Source: Brachycybe producta
Taxonomy: Eukaryota > Arthropoda > Diplopoda > Playtdesmida > Andrognathidae
Direction of reading: 5' to 3'
Assembly: GCA_036925085.1 (NCBI GenBank)
Contig: JAUPFP010000007.1
Coordinates: 6,558,228 to 6,622,227, forward strand
DNA length: 64,000 bases
The notes beneath the pieces are model-generated. The model had not been told where the DNA came from. It searched no databases and was given only the letters and a program-made list of their open reading frames with translations. Of the stretch, positions 1-13,683 are shown piece after piece. A program made the translations under genes and the position numbers. Position 1 is the stretch's first letter. Each line of letters opens with the position of its first letter.

Positions 1-1233
1 GGCAAACATCCAAACAATGAAAAAAATGACCAGTCTAAAGAGGTCTTTATAATAATTGGAGAGGAAGGTTTTGATGACCACAACAACACTTAACAGAATG
101 GAGTTTATATGTAAACGCGATGCACAAACACTATCATCTACATACATATATACAGTGAGTGAGTGAGTGACATTTGGTAGTCAACCGAGTTTAGAAACCA
201 TTTTTCGTACTTTTGTTACATCTGGGAATCTCATACATAAAAACCAAAATAGAAATCCAGCAGGACATTTATGACTAAACCAATGCTTTTAGACAGAAAA
301 AGCGCCCTCTAGCTAATGGTAAACAATGGTTTCAGCAAAACCAAAGGTTATATAAATATTTGGTAGCAGAAACTCAAACTTTTAATACATTTCTGGAGCA
401 TCATTACAGAAAAAAAGTCACAAAATTGTGATAATCATACCTTATAATGTCACTGCATGTGCACTATTATTTTATGACTGTCATATGTTATTCTGCACAG
501 CAGTTAATGGCAGCCATATGATCATACTTGTTATACTCATATTTTGTAATTTGCTTTTGTTACAGTAAAAAGATTATGAGTTAGAGATAAAAATGTACTG
601 TCATATGACAGTCTTATTTTCTATCTGTAATATGGCACCAGGGTTCAAGACTAGAAATAAATCCCACTGACATGTCTAGCTATTGCCATTACAGTTTATT
701 ACAACCAAAGCAGAAAATCAGTCATTCTATAAATTAACTTAGACAATGTTTAAAATCAAAAATTTGATAATATGCACACTTAATAACTTTTTTTAGACAA
801 TGCCTAAAAAGCTATTAATTGTGCATTTTGAAAACTGTCTAGTAATTGTGCAAAATAACTGATTTTCCAGTTTGCCCTGTAAAGTGTATGTGTGCCAAAT
901 ATTCACCATTCTATGCAAAGAACACGTAAGTAGTTTTTCAAAATGATTCATTAGAACAGTTGAGAAATGGTCACATGACGTAGGCAATTATTATGAAGCC
1001 TATATATACTTCAGGTATAACATGAGTTACCCCCTCCCTTCTACTAACCAACACTGCCGCCCCACCACAGCCAACCACTAACATCATGATCATCATCATC
1101 TCCGAATTATTAATTTAAGAGATGAAAAGATTTCAGAATCGAAATTATTCATGACTATGCATAAATTACATAGAAAATTAAGTACGTTTAGAGATTGAAG
1201 CTGTTGTTGTTTCACTTTTTTAATGAAACATTG

Positions 1234-1238
<5 letters not shown>

Positions 1239-1307
<69 letters not shown>
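1239..1307. repeat. CT microsatellite
   Basis: About 34 CT units. Similar shorter tracts lie at 3058-3097, 4734-4752, 11801-11836, 16123-16150 (CA), 17268-17307 (TA), 17599-17622 (GA) and 35872-35895 (GT). Confidence 0.95.
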
Positions 1308-1309
<2 letters not shown>

Positions 1310-1892
1310 ATAACAATCTCTTCTTCCATAAAAAGAAAAAAAAAGGAAATTAGATGCTTTTTAAAAAAACAAAAAAACAACCAAATTCAGCATTTGAAAT
1401 GAGAACAAGCTCATCTTAACCTTTTAGAAATCAAATTCAGAAGCAGAATAAAAAAAATCAACAAATTCATGATGATGTTCTTTTAAAAGGTCAGGAAAAG
1501 GTCTTTTTCTATAGAAAAGTTAACAAAATCAGAAGAAGAAGAAATGTCTGCCCACAAGCATTGAATGAATGAATAAATGAATGATAATTGAATGCAACAA
1601 ACACATAAATAATTCAATTTTAAAACAAAATATAACAAATATACCTCCTAGACCTAATTTATATCTTGTTACAAAATCTAAACTTTGACAGATGGCGCTT
1701 TTTCATCTTTGCAAGATACTGCATGATAAAAACAAAACAGACAAAATAAACGGCATTTGTTGCTGCCAGAGTCGAAAATATTAGGGAAAACCATCAATTT
1801 CCCAGTAAATCTGCAGAATTAATTGAATTTTAAGCTATAGTGATGAAGAATGATTCAAATTTGATTTAATAAGTATAATATATAGAGATTAT

Positions 1893-2033
1893 GATGGCCG
1901 CGTTCAGTTCCAAAGCTCTTTTATAGCAGCTAGATGAGCTTGCTAAATCTGAAAACGGATTTTAAGCATCGTCTTATGGCTATAGCCAGCTTTTCGAGCA
2001 GCTTTAAAGCATTTATGAACCAAACGTAGCCAA
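1893..2033. repeat. Imperfect palindrome, MITE-like
   Basis: GGCCGCGTTCAGTTCCAAAGC is loosely mirrored by the end GCATTTATGAACCAAACG; inner arms AGCTTGC and AGCTGC also pair. Confidence 0.35.
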
Positions 2034-2267
2034 GGTCGTTATGATTTTATTGTGCTATGACTTATTTTAGGCTTTTTTACGTCCATTCATTTGTTATTTT
2101 AGTCTTTATTATAAAGATTGCTTGAAACAATATTAATTTTTCAGATTTACGTCTGACTGGGTGGTTTTACATATTAGCTAGTGATTTTGTAGAATTACTT
2201 ATTGACATAAAAATAATACACCAATTTGACTATTTTTTATGGTATATTATGATATATTCTGATAGAC

Positions 2268-2537
2268 CAGTGATTCCCAAAGGGTGTGTCTTAAGTATTG
2301 CTAGGTGTGCCACGAACTTTTGGACCTTATGTTGAATGTTATCATTATTTAATATTTTCAAATCAATTTTAACTTCATTGGACAAGCAAATTAAGTAAAA
2401 CTGTCCTATTCCATGAACGCAGTAAACCTTTTTTTGCTTTTCAAAGGGTGTACAGGGCCCTATTGTGTGGCACACTCTGACTGGTGCTGCTATTTGGTCA
2501 GACGTTTCCTTAAGCAAAAACAGCTTGGAAACCACTG
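2268..2537. mobile_element. hAT-like non-autonomous element
   Basis: CAGTGATTCCCAAAGGGTGTG at the left and TTGGAAACCACTG at the right are typical Charlie-type hAT ends; GTGTGCCACG and GTGTGGCACAC lie inside. No target duplication was clear. Confidence 0.6.
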
Positions 2538-3056
2538 CTAATAAGACACTTTACTGTTCCAAGCCAGTATCCATTAATAACATCGACAGTTGAAACTTGA
2601 AGATGAAAGTCTTGAGAGAGAGAAAAAAATACACTGGATTTAGTAAAAAATCTAATATGTGATAAGTTCACAATTGTACTGACGTTCATCCATGTATCCA
2701 ATTAATTATGACAATGTCATTTAAGACTCATCTTGTGCTTTTCTTTCATTTGAGCACATCCTGTACACATGTAGGCCTATCCAATCCTTTTTTTTTTTCT
2801 CCTAATAAAACATTAAAAACGAGGCCTAGAAATCACCACGTTAAATAAGTGGTGTGTTTCTTTCTTTTTCATCTAAGAGACCTCTTCTCTCTATATACAG
2901 TATATATACTGTATATAATAAAAAAGATCTAATTCTAAGAACAACCCTTCAGGTTAAATAAACCTTGTAGAGTAAGAAACTAGAAAATGGATGATACCAA
3001 TACATTTTTCATTGTTTTAAGTAACGAAAAAAAAAAGCAGAGGGAACTTAGAAAAT

Positions 3057-3101
<45 letters not shown>

Positions 3102-5890
3102 GGGATAGAAAATACCGACGCAAATGTAATATTGAATAAGAGATGCTCTCCATCATTACCTCATGAAGGCACCCCTATCTAATACAATGTTTATATATTG
3201 GGACCCACTTTTGTACCCAAATAAAGAGAGAAAGAAAAACCCGAAGTCGTTTCTCAGAAAACAAGAAACTATTATAATATCTTATAAAAAGGAGACGAAG
3301 ATGGAAGAAGAGGAATTGGTGTTGCCATAACAACCGTTCCCTACTAAGAAGAAGAAGAACTCATTTTAAAGCAGATTAACTGAACTACATGTAGGCAAAA
3401 AAAAAAAAAGACATGTATTTTTATTCTCGTTCCTCAATATAACAAACTCTCATCATAAGTAGAAATAAATTCCTGAAAATATCCCTCCCTCCTCTCTTAG
3501 TTTGCTCCTAAACCACCCAATTATCATTGTGTGTGTAGGCCCTAATATAGTTAGCCTAAATGGTCAACCATAATAAAAACAGTTACTTGAATTTGATAGT
3601 AATAGTGGACGTGAAATTTTGTATATGTGTTTGTGTGGCTATCAAAACCATGCATTATCATCATCCTACATAAAGACAGGCGGCCCTTCTTCATTGGATG
3701 ACCAAAGTGGTCGTCCAAAGATGAGAGATGACGAGAAGAATCAATAGTTTTTACTTTTTCTTCTTCTTCTTCTTCTTGCAAACCTTTCCATATATTGGAT
3801 GATGATGATGATGATCAGACAGACATCGTTCCAGTCTTTCAATATCAGACATTAGGGAATTCCCTTTGAACAAAATATTCATTCAAGTATCGTCCTCAAC
3901 AGCTTACTACACCTCTTCAACACGTTCAATATCAAACTCTTAAAAGCTTAAACTCATTTCAATTTCAAGTTACCAAAAACAATGTAATGACTGTCAGAAG
4001 TAATGATATTACTTGTAGTTTTCTTTTTTTTTTTTTCTCATGCGATTAAAAAGGCAATTTAATGTCCAATGGACATTAGCTTCTAATTTAAAAATGTGAG
4101 ACTTTAAGGAATAGGAATGCAAATTGTAAAGATAAAGGTGATCGCAACTTAGACGAAGCTTTGAACGAATGATTTTTACATTAAATATTAATTGATGGCA
4201 ACAATTATAACGAATAAATATGATATGGTAATGAGAAAATTACAAACAAAAAAAAAAGATAAGATCAAATATATTATTGACCAATATGAATTAGTATAAC
4301 ATTTGAATCGCACATTGCATTATAGCTAAAATGAAGACATTCTTTGTCTTGCAGACTTCAACTGGTATGTATTATAGCACCCAACATTTCTACTTAAAGT
4401 ACATTAAAAAACACTTTACATACCCTTATTGAATGAAGGGTAAGTAGGCCTACTGAAGTCTTGAGTCTATGAAAATCAGTAGACCAATGGATTATGCAAT
4501 AAAATCAAAGGCTTTGCACAATCCTCAGACAGTTGTGGGGGGGGGGGCTTATATTAAATGAATACAACACACCTGAATACAAAATTGTACACGTTATAAG
4601 TGTACAACATGAAAGTACATTGTCATTTTCTTCAATATAATCCGATAGTTCGTCAATTAAATAGATTGGACATTAGTGGCAAATTGGATTCGTCATAATA
4701 GTCCATCTGTTGGAATTCTAATCTTATTTTTTTTCTCTCTCTCTCTCTCTCTGGACATTCTAACATCAGCATCAGTCGCAGTAGCACTTAATTCTTTGAT
4801 GGTCATTGAGTGTCCATTGTCCTACCTACCAAATCTTTTGTACTAAAATGCTATTTAAGAAGGAATTTGTTTTCTTCAATTAAGAGGCACTCCAATAAAC
4901 CAAAAAAAAAAGCTTTGCTCGGTGCTAATCCAATAGCATTCGAAATCTACTAAACTATTGCAAAGTAGTAGAAATTGTCGCCAGTTGGCAGCACCTGAAA
5001 AAATAAATTATCGATTAACAGGTTCTGACATAAATAACATTGTGCATTTTACATATGTAATGTTGCATTTATACCAGAATCTTTAAATTGATGATAATTT
5101 TTTTAAAGATACTGCCAGCTGGTGGCTGAAATCTGTATTTTCTCTCAATTGAAAAACTTTTAGTTTCAACTAATACCTTTTTCTCTCTATATATATATAC
5201 GAGATTTAAAGCACAATCAACCAGATGCGTTCAAAACCTTAAGGTTTTCTTTAGTTTCACTTAACAATTGTAAGTCCACGGATTGTGTTTGTCAACCAAT
5301 TTCGTTCTTTTCTCAGTTCTCTTAACATCTTTTTTTTTCTTCCTCCACTTCATATATCCAAATGACAGTTACAACCCTAAATATGTGATTTCATGGAACC
5401 ACCACCACTTATTATATATGAAGGAACACACCTCCTAATTTGTAATCTGCTTTTGAAGGATTTTCGATACTTGTAAAACGAAACACTCACAGAAAACATT
5501 TATCCCCTCTCTCTCTCTCTCTTTTTTCTCTTTCTCTCTCTATAGATTCCTATTGAAGAATGACATCGAGAAAAACACTTCAAATCCCCTTCTCAACTTT
5601 TGTCAATATGTTAGCTGTTTTTGGTTGGTTTAATAAAAATCATAATCAATAACTACAAACTGACAAGAATTTATCAGATAGCTAGCTTCAAATAAAAATT
5701 AATCAAGAGGATATTTAAATAAAATAGAAACAGATTTTAGTGAAGTTTTACTGTAACTTTAAAATAGATAAAGCTTACGTTTAAGTCTAGTCTTAATTGC
5801 TTTTTTTTTTAAAAATATATATATATATTTAACTTCTTTAATTAACTATTTTTATAAGTTTAAAATATACTAAGAAAAAAACTAATATAT

Positions 5891-6198
5891 TAAGAGGGCT
5901 CCATAGAAAAAGACTTGTGTAAACGCAAGGCAGATGGCGCATGCAACCTCTATAGGTGGCAAACTACACTCGTGCCAATTAGTTGAAAAAAAAATGCAGC
6001 CTTTTAGCTCTGAAAGCGTCCAAAACAAGCTATTATCAGCACGTGACAAACTTACCCAGAACATAATATAAGTGAAGAGAGCACGTGTAGAATTAGCGAC
6101 CCGCAATTAAACGTTTGCCACGTGAAAAAAAGGGAAGGTGAGTCAAGGGTTGAAGAGTTGTTTAGTACATTTCTATGGAAGGCCTGGTGGCGCCATCT
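5891..6198 (+). repeat. About 300-bp dispersed repeat, copy 1
   Basis: Starts TAAGAGGGCTCCATAGAAA and ends TTTCTATGGAAGGCC...GCGCCATCT, so its ends are short inverted repeats. It holds several CACGTG E-boxes. Related copies lie at 21554-21810 (inverted) and 49251-49539. Confidence 0.8.
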
Positions 6199-7521
6199 AA
6201 CAATACACGCACAAAATAAATAATCTATACTTGCATTCTTAAATAACCTTTAAGATGTTTTATGATCAGCTGATTTTCGAACTAGTTTGCCTGCGTAACT
6301 GCGTTTCAATTTGAAAAGAGCAACACTAAAGAAATTGAAAGTGTTTTAGAAACTAGAAGGGTAGCTGAATCACTAAATAGCATTTTCAAGTTGCTAACTT
6401 AAAAAAAATGTCATCTTTAAAAGATATCAACATGAAAATACCCTAATTGTTTGAGCTACCTTTCCAATTTTAATTTTCTATCCTGTCTTTAATTTTGCTT
6501 CCTGAAAGACAGAATTAACCAGAGTTTGAGGGACGCCGTTTACACTTTAAAACCATCTTAAGTAACATTATTAATTATGCAGACATTAAAAATAAATATA
6601 TTTGTGGCAATAGTTTATAATAAATTCACAAGATTAGATTTTTTACTGCTAACTAATAAGCTTTAATTAAAATCAACAATAAATTCAAACAAAATCCGAA
6701 CCTCCAATTTATTACATTAATTTGCATAATTTTTTTAAAAATAATGTGTGAAATGGATACAAACACAACAACATTGAACATGTAAATAAACCAATCACAG
6801 AAGAGAACAAACAAACAAGAATAACACAAGCATCAATGTCTTTTTGTAAACACTTCAAAAGAATATTATTAGTCCGTGTTAACATAAAAAAAACTCAATT
6901 GAGAAAGAGAAAAAAAAAAAGTGAAGAAGGTCGCAAAACCTCACACACACACACATCATCATCATCATCATATAATGCACACACTAAAAAATGTGCATAA
7001 TCCAACCATAAAACCCATTTTTTGTTGTTAATAATATAAGGGTCCTCTCTCTTTTTTTCACACACACATTTTCCAACGAAGCAGCAAAAATGTGTGTGAA
7101 GTTTAGCGAAACAGATGGAAGAGACATTTGGTCGTCGTCTTTTTTTTTTTTAAAAAAACACTTTTTCTTTCTCTCTTTCTCCATGTGTTTGTTGTTATCC
7201 ATTCAAATTCCTTCGCTAACACATTCTTCTTCTTCACACTTGTGTCTAGACCTATATATTTTTGTATTTGCTACAGAAATTTCAACAAAATTTATATAAT
7301 GCATATTTTTCATTTTTTAATGTTAAAAAAAAATGCAAAAAAAATAATATAAACTACAGTAAGATCGCATCCATATAAAGCGCACGTGCAATATATACAC
7401 GAGCTCAGAAAAATAAATCTATCTTCGGAAACATTAACTTTTTTGGAACTTTGTAGAGTGTAATCTGAATGCAAAAATGCTAATGTAGTTTGCACACCTA
7501 AATACATTCATTGCATGCAAT
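6199..7521. other. No gene recognised
   Basis: AT-rich. A repeat with words GATATCAACATGAAAATA and CCTGAAAGACAGAATTA (6420-6560) has an inverted relative at 10740-10920. Confidence 0.55.
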
Positions 7522-7530
7522 GAAAGAATG

Positions 7531-7736
7531 ACAGGCATTTAGAAATCGGAACGAACACAAGTTGGCTCCGCCCTTTTTATGACGACCGCAACTTCTAAAT
7601 TGGTTTGTTGTGTGGTTCAACGTTGAAAAGGGCGGAGCATGTGACGTCAGACTACATAACCAACCAATAAGAAGTTGCCGGTCGTCATAAAAAGGGCGGA
7701 GCCAACTTGTGTTCGTCCCGGTTTCTAAATGCCTGT
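7531..7736. mobile_element. Palindromic GC-box MITE, copy A
   Basis: Ends are ACAGGCATTTAG and CTAAATGCCTGT, flanked by a perfect 9-bp direct repeat GAAAGAATG (7522-7530 and 7737-7745). Arms carry TTGGCTCCGCCC and its mirror GGGCGGAGCCAA; inner parts carry CCAAT-type and TGACGTCA-type sites. It has no coding capacity. Confidence 0.9.
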
Positions 7737-7792
7737 GAAAGAATGTTGCAAGAAACAAGAAAAAAAAAAAAACCAAAAAAAGTTTAACTTAA

Positions 7793-7840
7793 GACAGTAG
7801 TGCCATCTAGGTAGATACCTAAATGGCACTACTGTCGATG
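7793..7840. repeat. Short palindrome between MITE copies A and B
   Basis: GACAGTAGTGCCAT near 7793 is mirrored as ATGGCACTACTGTC by about 7840, with a small loop; it may be a minimal MITE or hairpin. Confidence 0.6.
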
Positions 7841-7882
7841 TGACCGAAAATATGGGACACAAACAAAATAACGACTATTTTC

Positions 7883-8069
7883 ACAGGCTCACTTGGCTCC
7901 GCCCTTTTTTATGACGACCGGCAACTTGTAATTGGCTGGTTATGTAGTCTGACGTTGAAAAGGGCGGAGCATGTGACGTCAGACTACATAACCAGCCAAT
8001 TAGAAGTTGCCGCTCGTCATAAAAAAGGGTGGAGCCAACTGAAGTTCTGACCGATTTCTAACTGCCTGT
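7883..8069. mobile_element. Palindromic GC-box MITE, copy B (left end shortened)
   Basis: The same core as copy A with TTGGCTCCGCCC and GGGTGGAGCCAA arms; the right end reads CTAACTGCCTGT. CTATTTTC on the left and CTATTGTC on the right look like a decayed target duplication. Confidence 0.8.
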
Positions 8070-9069
8070 CTATTGTCAGGTAAAATAACCTAATAAACAT
8101 AAGAGACTAAACAGCCACTAATAAAAGGCACCCCCATCCATAATGAAATTTTCACTAAATTTCAATCGTGTCAATCAGTTATTACCTAGAAAAATAATTG
8201 AGTATTTGCATCGGCTTAAAATTATTATCACCTATTTTACAACGGAAAAATGTCAAAGTTATGCTCAAAGGTGGTTGTGGTTTATGGAGAGGCAATATAA
8301 ATTTGTAGAAGTTCCAAAGTAGTTAAATGATTTGCTGACTTCAGAAATTATCAATGACAAAATTAATAATAAATAAATAATAAACACAATAGAAACTGTT
8401 TAAAATGAAACTGAATAATGGACCAGATTTTACTTTTTTTTATTGTTAAACGAAAGAATTCTTATGTTCTTATTTAAATAGAGAGCGAGAACTGACCGAA
8501 AATATATTTCGTGTTATCCGATTTTTCCTTGTTAAATCGGTTTCCATTGTAATAATAATTCTAATTTGTGTGAGGCGGCGCTAAACACAAATAAAAGAAG
8601 AGATTTGTTTAGAATTAAGAAATGAATTTCAACAACATTAAATATTAGATCAAACAGTACGTTTTAAACATAATGACTAATTTTCTAAAATGAATATCAT
8701 CAATTGGTTCGAAAAACATCATCATCCTCATCATCATTAAAGTCAAAAATTAATGTAAATCTTGAGGGAGTTAATGCGATTTCCGAACAAATGACTATCA
8801 ATCACGAGCAATTAAATCATTTGAGATTAATCCATCAAACCAAAGAGAGAAGTTTTCTTAAAAAAAATAAATAAAACCCAAGTCAAACAAGAATATATTT
8901 TTCTTCCAAAAAGAAAACGTTCATCGACACTAATTACTTTTAATGAAGACGTCATTTGTGACGTCAGAGCAGATCAGGAGTTCATTTTTTTTTTAAGAAA
9001 AAAGTCAAATTGGTAACCATGACAACCACACATCCGCTGAGAAACATTATCTGCGTGTGTGTCATATCT

Positions 9070-9462
9070 TACGGTGTGTATTCATCAAAAGAGCGAGCAA
9101 GAGCAAACATTTGCAAACAATGCTCGCCCGATGGTTTGCTCGTGTTCTCTTGAAATGCTCATCTTGCGGCAATACCAGAGAGAATATGTTCCAGTTCGCA
9201 GTTGATTTATCGTTTACAGCGAGCACTTGAACCGCACTGCTCCACAAGCATTTCAACAATACAATTACAATTATCACCGTTCACACTAAACGAGCACGAA
9301 CAACTTGACAAGTCTTTTGTTTTTATATACAGCCATTCCCCCGATCTTTTTTGAACGCGAGCGAGCTAATGTTTGTTCGCTTGCTAACCGGTACTCACCA
9401 GACTATTATTGTGTGAAAATGCTCGCTCGTTCTTGTTTGCTCTTTTGGTGAATACCTAACCT
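9070..9462. mobile_element. Palindromic element with GAGCGAGCAAGAGCAAAC-type ends
   Basis: The left end (GTATTCATCAAAAGAGCGAG) pairs with the right end (GCTCTTTTGGTGAATACC); inner parts repeat GCTCGC words. No coding capacity; MITE-like. Confidence 0.65.
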
Positions 9463-9718
9463 ACCTTTAATATTTGTCCCTCTGTGTTTGTGTTTTCAAT
9501 TTCTGTTTAGCCTTGTCCAGACTTTGAAATTTAGTTTGCAAACTGTTATGTTTTTGCATAGTGTTTGTAAATTGTTCATAAACAGTTTGCAAAACTGTTT
9601 CCAAATAAAGTTTTGCGTCCACACTTCATTTGATCTTCAGAATGTCGGTCGTCAGTGAGGCTGCTGCAGTAGCAACCTGTGCAATTGTCGTAGTAATAAT
9701 GGCATCCAAATAAGAAAC

Positions 9719-9923
9719 ACAGGCATTTAGAAATCGGGACGAACACAAGTAGGCTCCGCCCTTTTTATGACGAATACAACTTCTAATTGGTTGGTTATGT
9801 AGTCTGACGTCGCATGCTCCGCCCTTTTCAACGTCGAACCACACAACAAACCAATTAGAAGTTGCCGTTCGTCATAAAAAGAGCGGAGTTAACTTGTGTT
9901 CGTCCCGATTTCTAAATGCCTGT
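9719..9923. mobile_element. Palindromic GC-box MITE, copy C
   Basis: ACAGGCATTTAG to CTAAATGCCTGT, 205 bp, flanked by ATAAGAAAC and GTAAGAAAC (8 of 9 equal). Confidence 0.88.
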
Positions 9924-9932
9924 GTAAGAAAC

Positions 9933-11797
9933 ATGGAAGTTGCTTTACCTTTATAAATTTATCTTGATACAACAATCTCTTACTGCTGTGACATATTTAT
10001 TAAGTTACTGTTTTGTTTTTTTCTCCTTAATCGAAAATGTCACTCATTAAGAGTGACGTATCGTATATATAAGTAGCACAAGAACTTCCCATTCAATGCA
10101 TATGTAATCATGACAAACTATGACAAGAATGAAATGTCAATGCAATTTCTTTTCCAGTCATTTTTTTTTTTTGCTACAAAGAAATAAATCCATTCGCAAC
10201 ACTCTCTTGACCTAACCAGAATTTCTTGTCTTTCTTTCTATTTCCCCCCCCCCCCCCACACACACTTCTCTCATCTCATCAGAACTAATACTTCTTAAGC
10301 TAATTACTGTGCGCCCACGTTGATGACGATGATGATGATGATGATGATGAAACTTAACTAATATTCACATTAAGATGATAATCCTCCCCATCTTAACTTT
10401 TTGATGGTCACCTTTTTATTCTGACTGAGAAACAAGCAAAAGATCATTAAAAAGGTTGTGTGCATGCAGATGGTGGATTCACCAGAAATTTAAAACAAAC
10501 TCAAAGTTGGTTAGAGGCTAGAAGGATAAAAGAAAGAACACATACGAAAATGCATTCCAAAATTTAACATTTTTGCATTTATAAACTTTAAATTAAAAAT
10601 TAAAGAAAATGAAAATTTTTATATGCATTTAAATGTTTTTAGAAGGTATCGTCATAACGCATGGGGATTACTGTTATGTGATTACCTTACTCTTCTAGTT
10701 TATAAATTATAAGCTATAAATTTCTTTTTAAACTAATTTAGCCTTTAGGCAAAGTTAACTTAGCTGTGGGTCGTTTTTTAAAGTGTAAACGCCTTCAAAC
10801 TCTAGTAATTCTGTCTTTCAGGACCAAAATTAAGATAAACTTTAAAGATATTTTAGAACCTGACTATCAGATATCAATATGAAAATACTATTAAGTGGTT
10901 CAACTACCGTTCTAGTTACTAATACACATTCAAGTTCTTCTTAGCTCGAAAATCAACTGTTTATTAAAAGCTCTTAAACAAAGCTAAATTTAAAAGCCCT
11001 TCATAAACTCAAACTATAATAGAGTTTTGCTTTGTACCATTTTTTAAGCTTAGCTCTAGATTTAAGCAAAGGTTTCGAAGAAGAAAAAAAAGGGGGGGGG
11101 GGGGGGGAGGAGTGGGTAAATGATGAATTTAAGGTCATAAAATCTTGATGTCATTTCATTGCAACTATCAACCTTAACTTTCAAATCTTCATTTGCTAAA
11201 AAAAAAACATTCTTTTGATGATAGTTGCAAATTTTGCAATTCTATCTAAAAGAAAAAATATCCTAACAGCATGTTAATTTTCTTAACCGTTATTCTCTTG
11301 ACAATTTTCCTTTTGATTCTAAAATCAATAAGACACTCAAGAGTAGCTTTTAAAAAAAAACCAAATTGAGAAAGAAAAAAAAGTGAATCGACGCCAAATA
11401 AAAAAGAAGTTAGCTACTAGCTAAGCTCAGGCTGACATTACAAATAGAATGGAGGCAAAATACAAAAAGAAAAGGAATTGTAATTCCAGTCGAATCAATC
11501 GAACATCAAACCACAAGTGAAACAAATGACCTGAATAAAACTTGAGAAAAAGATAAGCATTTTCCAAAGAGCTTCTCTCTCTTTTAACCACAAAAAAAGA
11601 GGACGAAACCGTGTCTTAAATGACGTCACAATGATGATACCTCATTTTTCTCTTAACTTTATATATCTCCTACATAGATTTTTATATAGAAAGAGCGAGG
11701 GGGCCCTGTCTTTCTATATAAATATACATGTAGGAGATACGGAGTCTTATTTGGTACCATCCCAAAGCTCCATTTTTCTTAATGACACTTGTAGTCA

Positions 11798-11844
<47 letters not shown>

Positions 11845-13360
11845 CTTTGTTTCACCTATACCATTATTTGCCAAAAGGTTGAATATATGCAAATCTCTTA
11901 TCTCTCTCTCTCTCGCTTTCTCTCTTTTTGCAAAACTCTCAGACAATCGATCCATATAACATACATTAAGAAGGAAGAAACATTTTCTCCTTTTTCAATG
12001 TAATATAGACAGTTTTAAAAATCGTATTTGTGTCCTGTTACTTATTCTTCTTCTTCTTTTGGTCTTTACACGCCCTTTGGCTTTATAAGAACTATCTACT
12101 TAACCACTTTCAATAGAGAGAAGAAAAAAAAACTCCCATTCAGTTTACATAAGGATGCTAAGAAGTTCCCCCTTGAATAATTCAACCCCGCATTACACAA
12201 ACCTTCCTTATTGAGGAATGATGGTTATCTTTTACTCTTTAGAGAATCATAAAAGAATAGAAACCCCAGCCCCCCGCCCCTCCTCTACTTCCCCCATATC
12301 AAACACCTTTGAATGGCAAAATCTCTGCTTTTTTGAACAAAAAAAAAGCAAGAAAGAAACAATTCCCCTCCAAAAACTAGTTTTTTTTTTATTGTTGTCT
12401 TTCTAAAATACTAACACAACCATCGATTCTATTGGCAATTGCCAATTAAACACACACACACACACAATACGTATAAATTGTACAAGGTACCACTTTACTG
12501 TTAACGTCTTTAATTGTTCCCTGAAAGCCACAAAACCATTTTTCTTCTTCTCGATTTCCCAGACGCGTCATTTTTTTTCTCTCCTTTTCTTTTCTTCCTT
12601 CCTTCTTATATTCTTTTCTTAACCCGTTTTCATTTCTTACCATTGCTAAGAAAATTGGTAGATTTTTCTTTGTATTGAAGCACATGAGTCATTAAACCAA
12701 TATTCCCAATTTTACCCCACAATTCCACCAACCCCTCCCCAACCTACTGAGACTTTTCTTCCATTATCAACTCTTCTCTCTTCTTCCTTAGGCCGCCCTA
12801 CCGCGTTCATAGCAATCATCCGATTAATAAAGTCCATGACAAACAACAAAAAAAAGGAATAAATGGAGCAAAGAGTCAAAAGACACAAGATGATGATGAT
12901 GATGATGATGAAGAATGTCTTTTTTTTAAGAGAAGAACAAGAAAGAAAAAAAAAGAACTTCCAAAATAGGGTTATATCGTAATTTGATCACTTTTTTTGT
13001 TCGCCCCATCGTGATGCGGGGTTCGGTGTTGTGTGAGGAGGACCGTTAGATGACAGGTCAATTAACAGCAGAAAATATAGAAGGAAAAGACCACATTTAC
13101 ACACACCTCAACCTCTACACCTCCCCCTTCAACATTTAAGTGTACTTAATCAATTATCTGCATGTACATCATCGAAGACATGTCATAATTAAATTTTCAG
13201 CCCATTACACGACATCATCAACATGATGATAATGATATTCCTTCATATTTGAAATTACACACAAAACACAAAAAAACAAGAACAGGTGTTAATAATTACA
13301 GGTATATATGTCTCACATGAATACGTTTTCTTTTATTCGTATGATTAAATATAATTTCTA
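9933..13360. other. No gene recognised
   Basis: GAT, CT and homopolymer tracts; at 11660-11740 ATATATCTCCTACATAGATT is mirrored (TACATGTAGGAGATA), a weak palindrome. Confidence 0.55.
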
Positions 13361-13683
13361 AGGGCTCGGATTTTTATGCAATATCACATCAAGCAAATGT
13401 TTCTCAACCTGTGGCTCAAAAGCCAATTGTGAAGAAACAATCCCCTATATTTAAATATCAACCAACAATTATGGTTTTTATAATCAAAAACACTGGCTAG
13501 AAGCTAAACTCTTGTTGACAACTTGGTAGCAAACAGACATCTTATCTTAGCCTCTAACTAGCCTTTTTGATTAAAAAAAAAAGCATAATCGAAGTTGCTC
13601 TAATGAAGACGATTATTTCACAATTGGCTCTTGGTCACAGATTACGATACATTTGCTTGATATCCGCATAAAAATCCGAGTCC
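13361..13683. mobile_element. TA-flanked MITE, copy 1
   Basis: AGGGCTCGGATTTTTATGC at the left and GCATAAAAATCCGAGTCC at the right, TA on both sides, as in Tc1/mariner-type elements. Internal arms share CAATTGTGAAG and TTCACAATTGGC. Confidence 0.82.

Larger units (their letters stand above)
1..5890. other. No gene recognised; AT-rich non-coding DNA
   Basis: Apart from the listed elements this holds CT/GA tracts, trinucleotide CTT and GAT runs, and short chance frames only. Confidence 0.6.
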
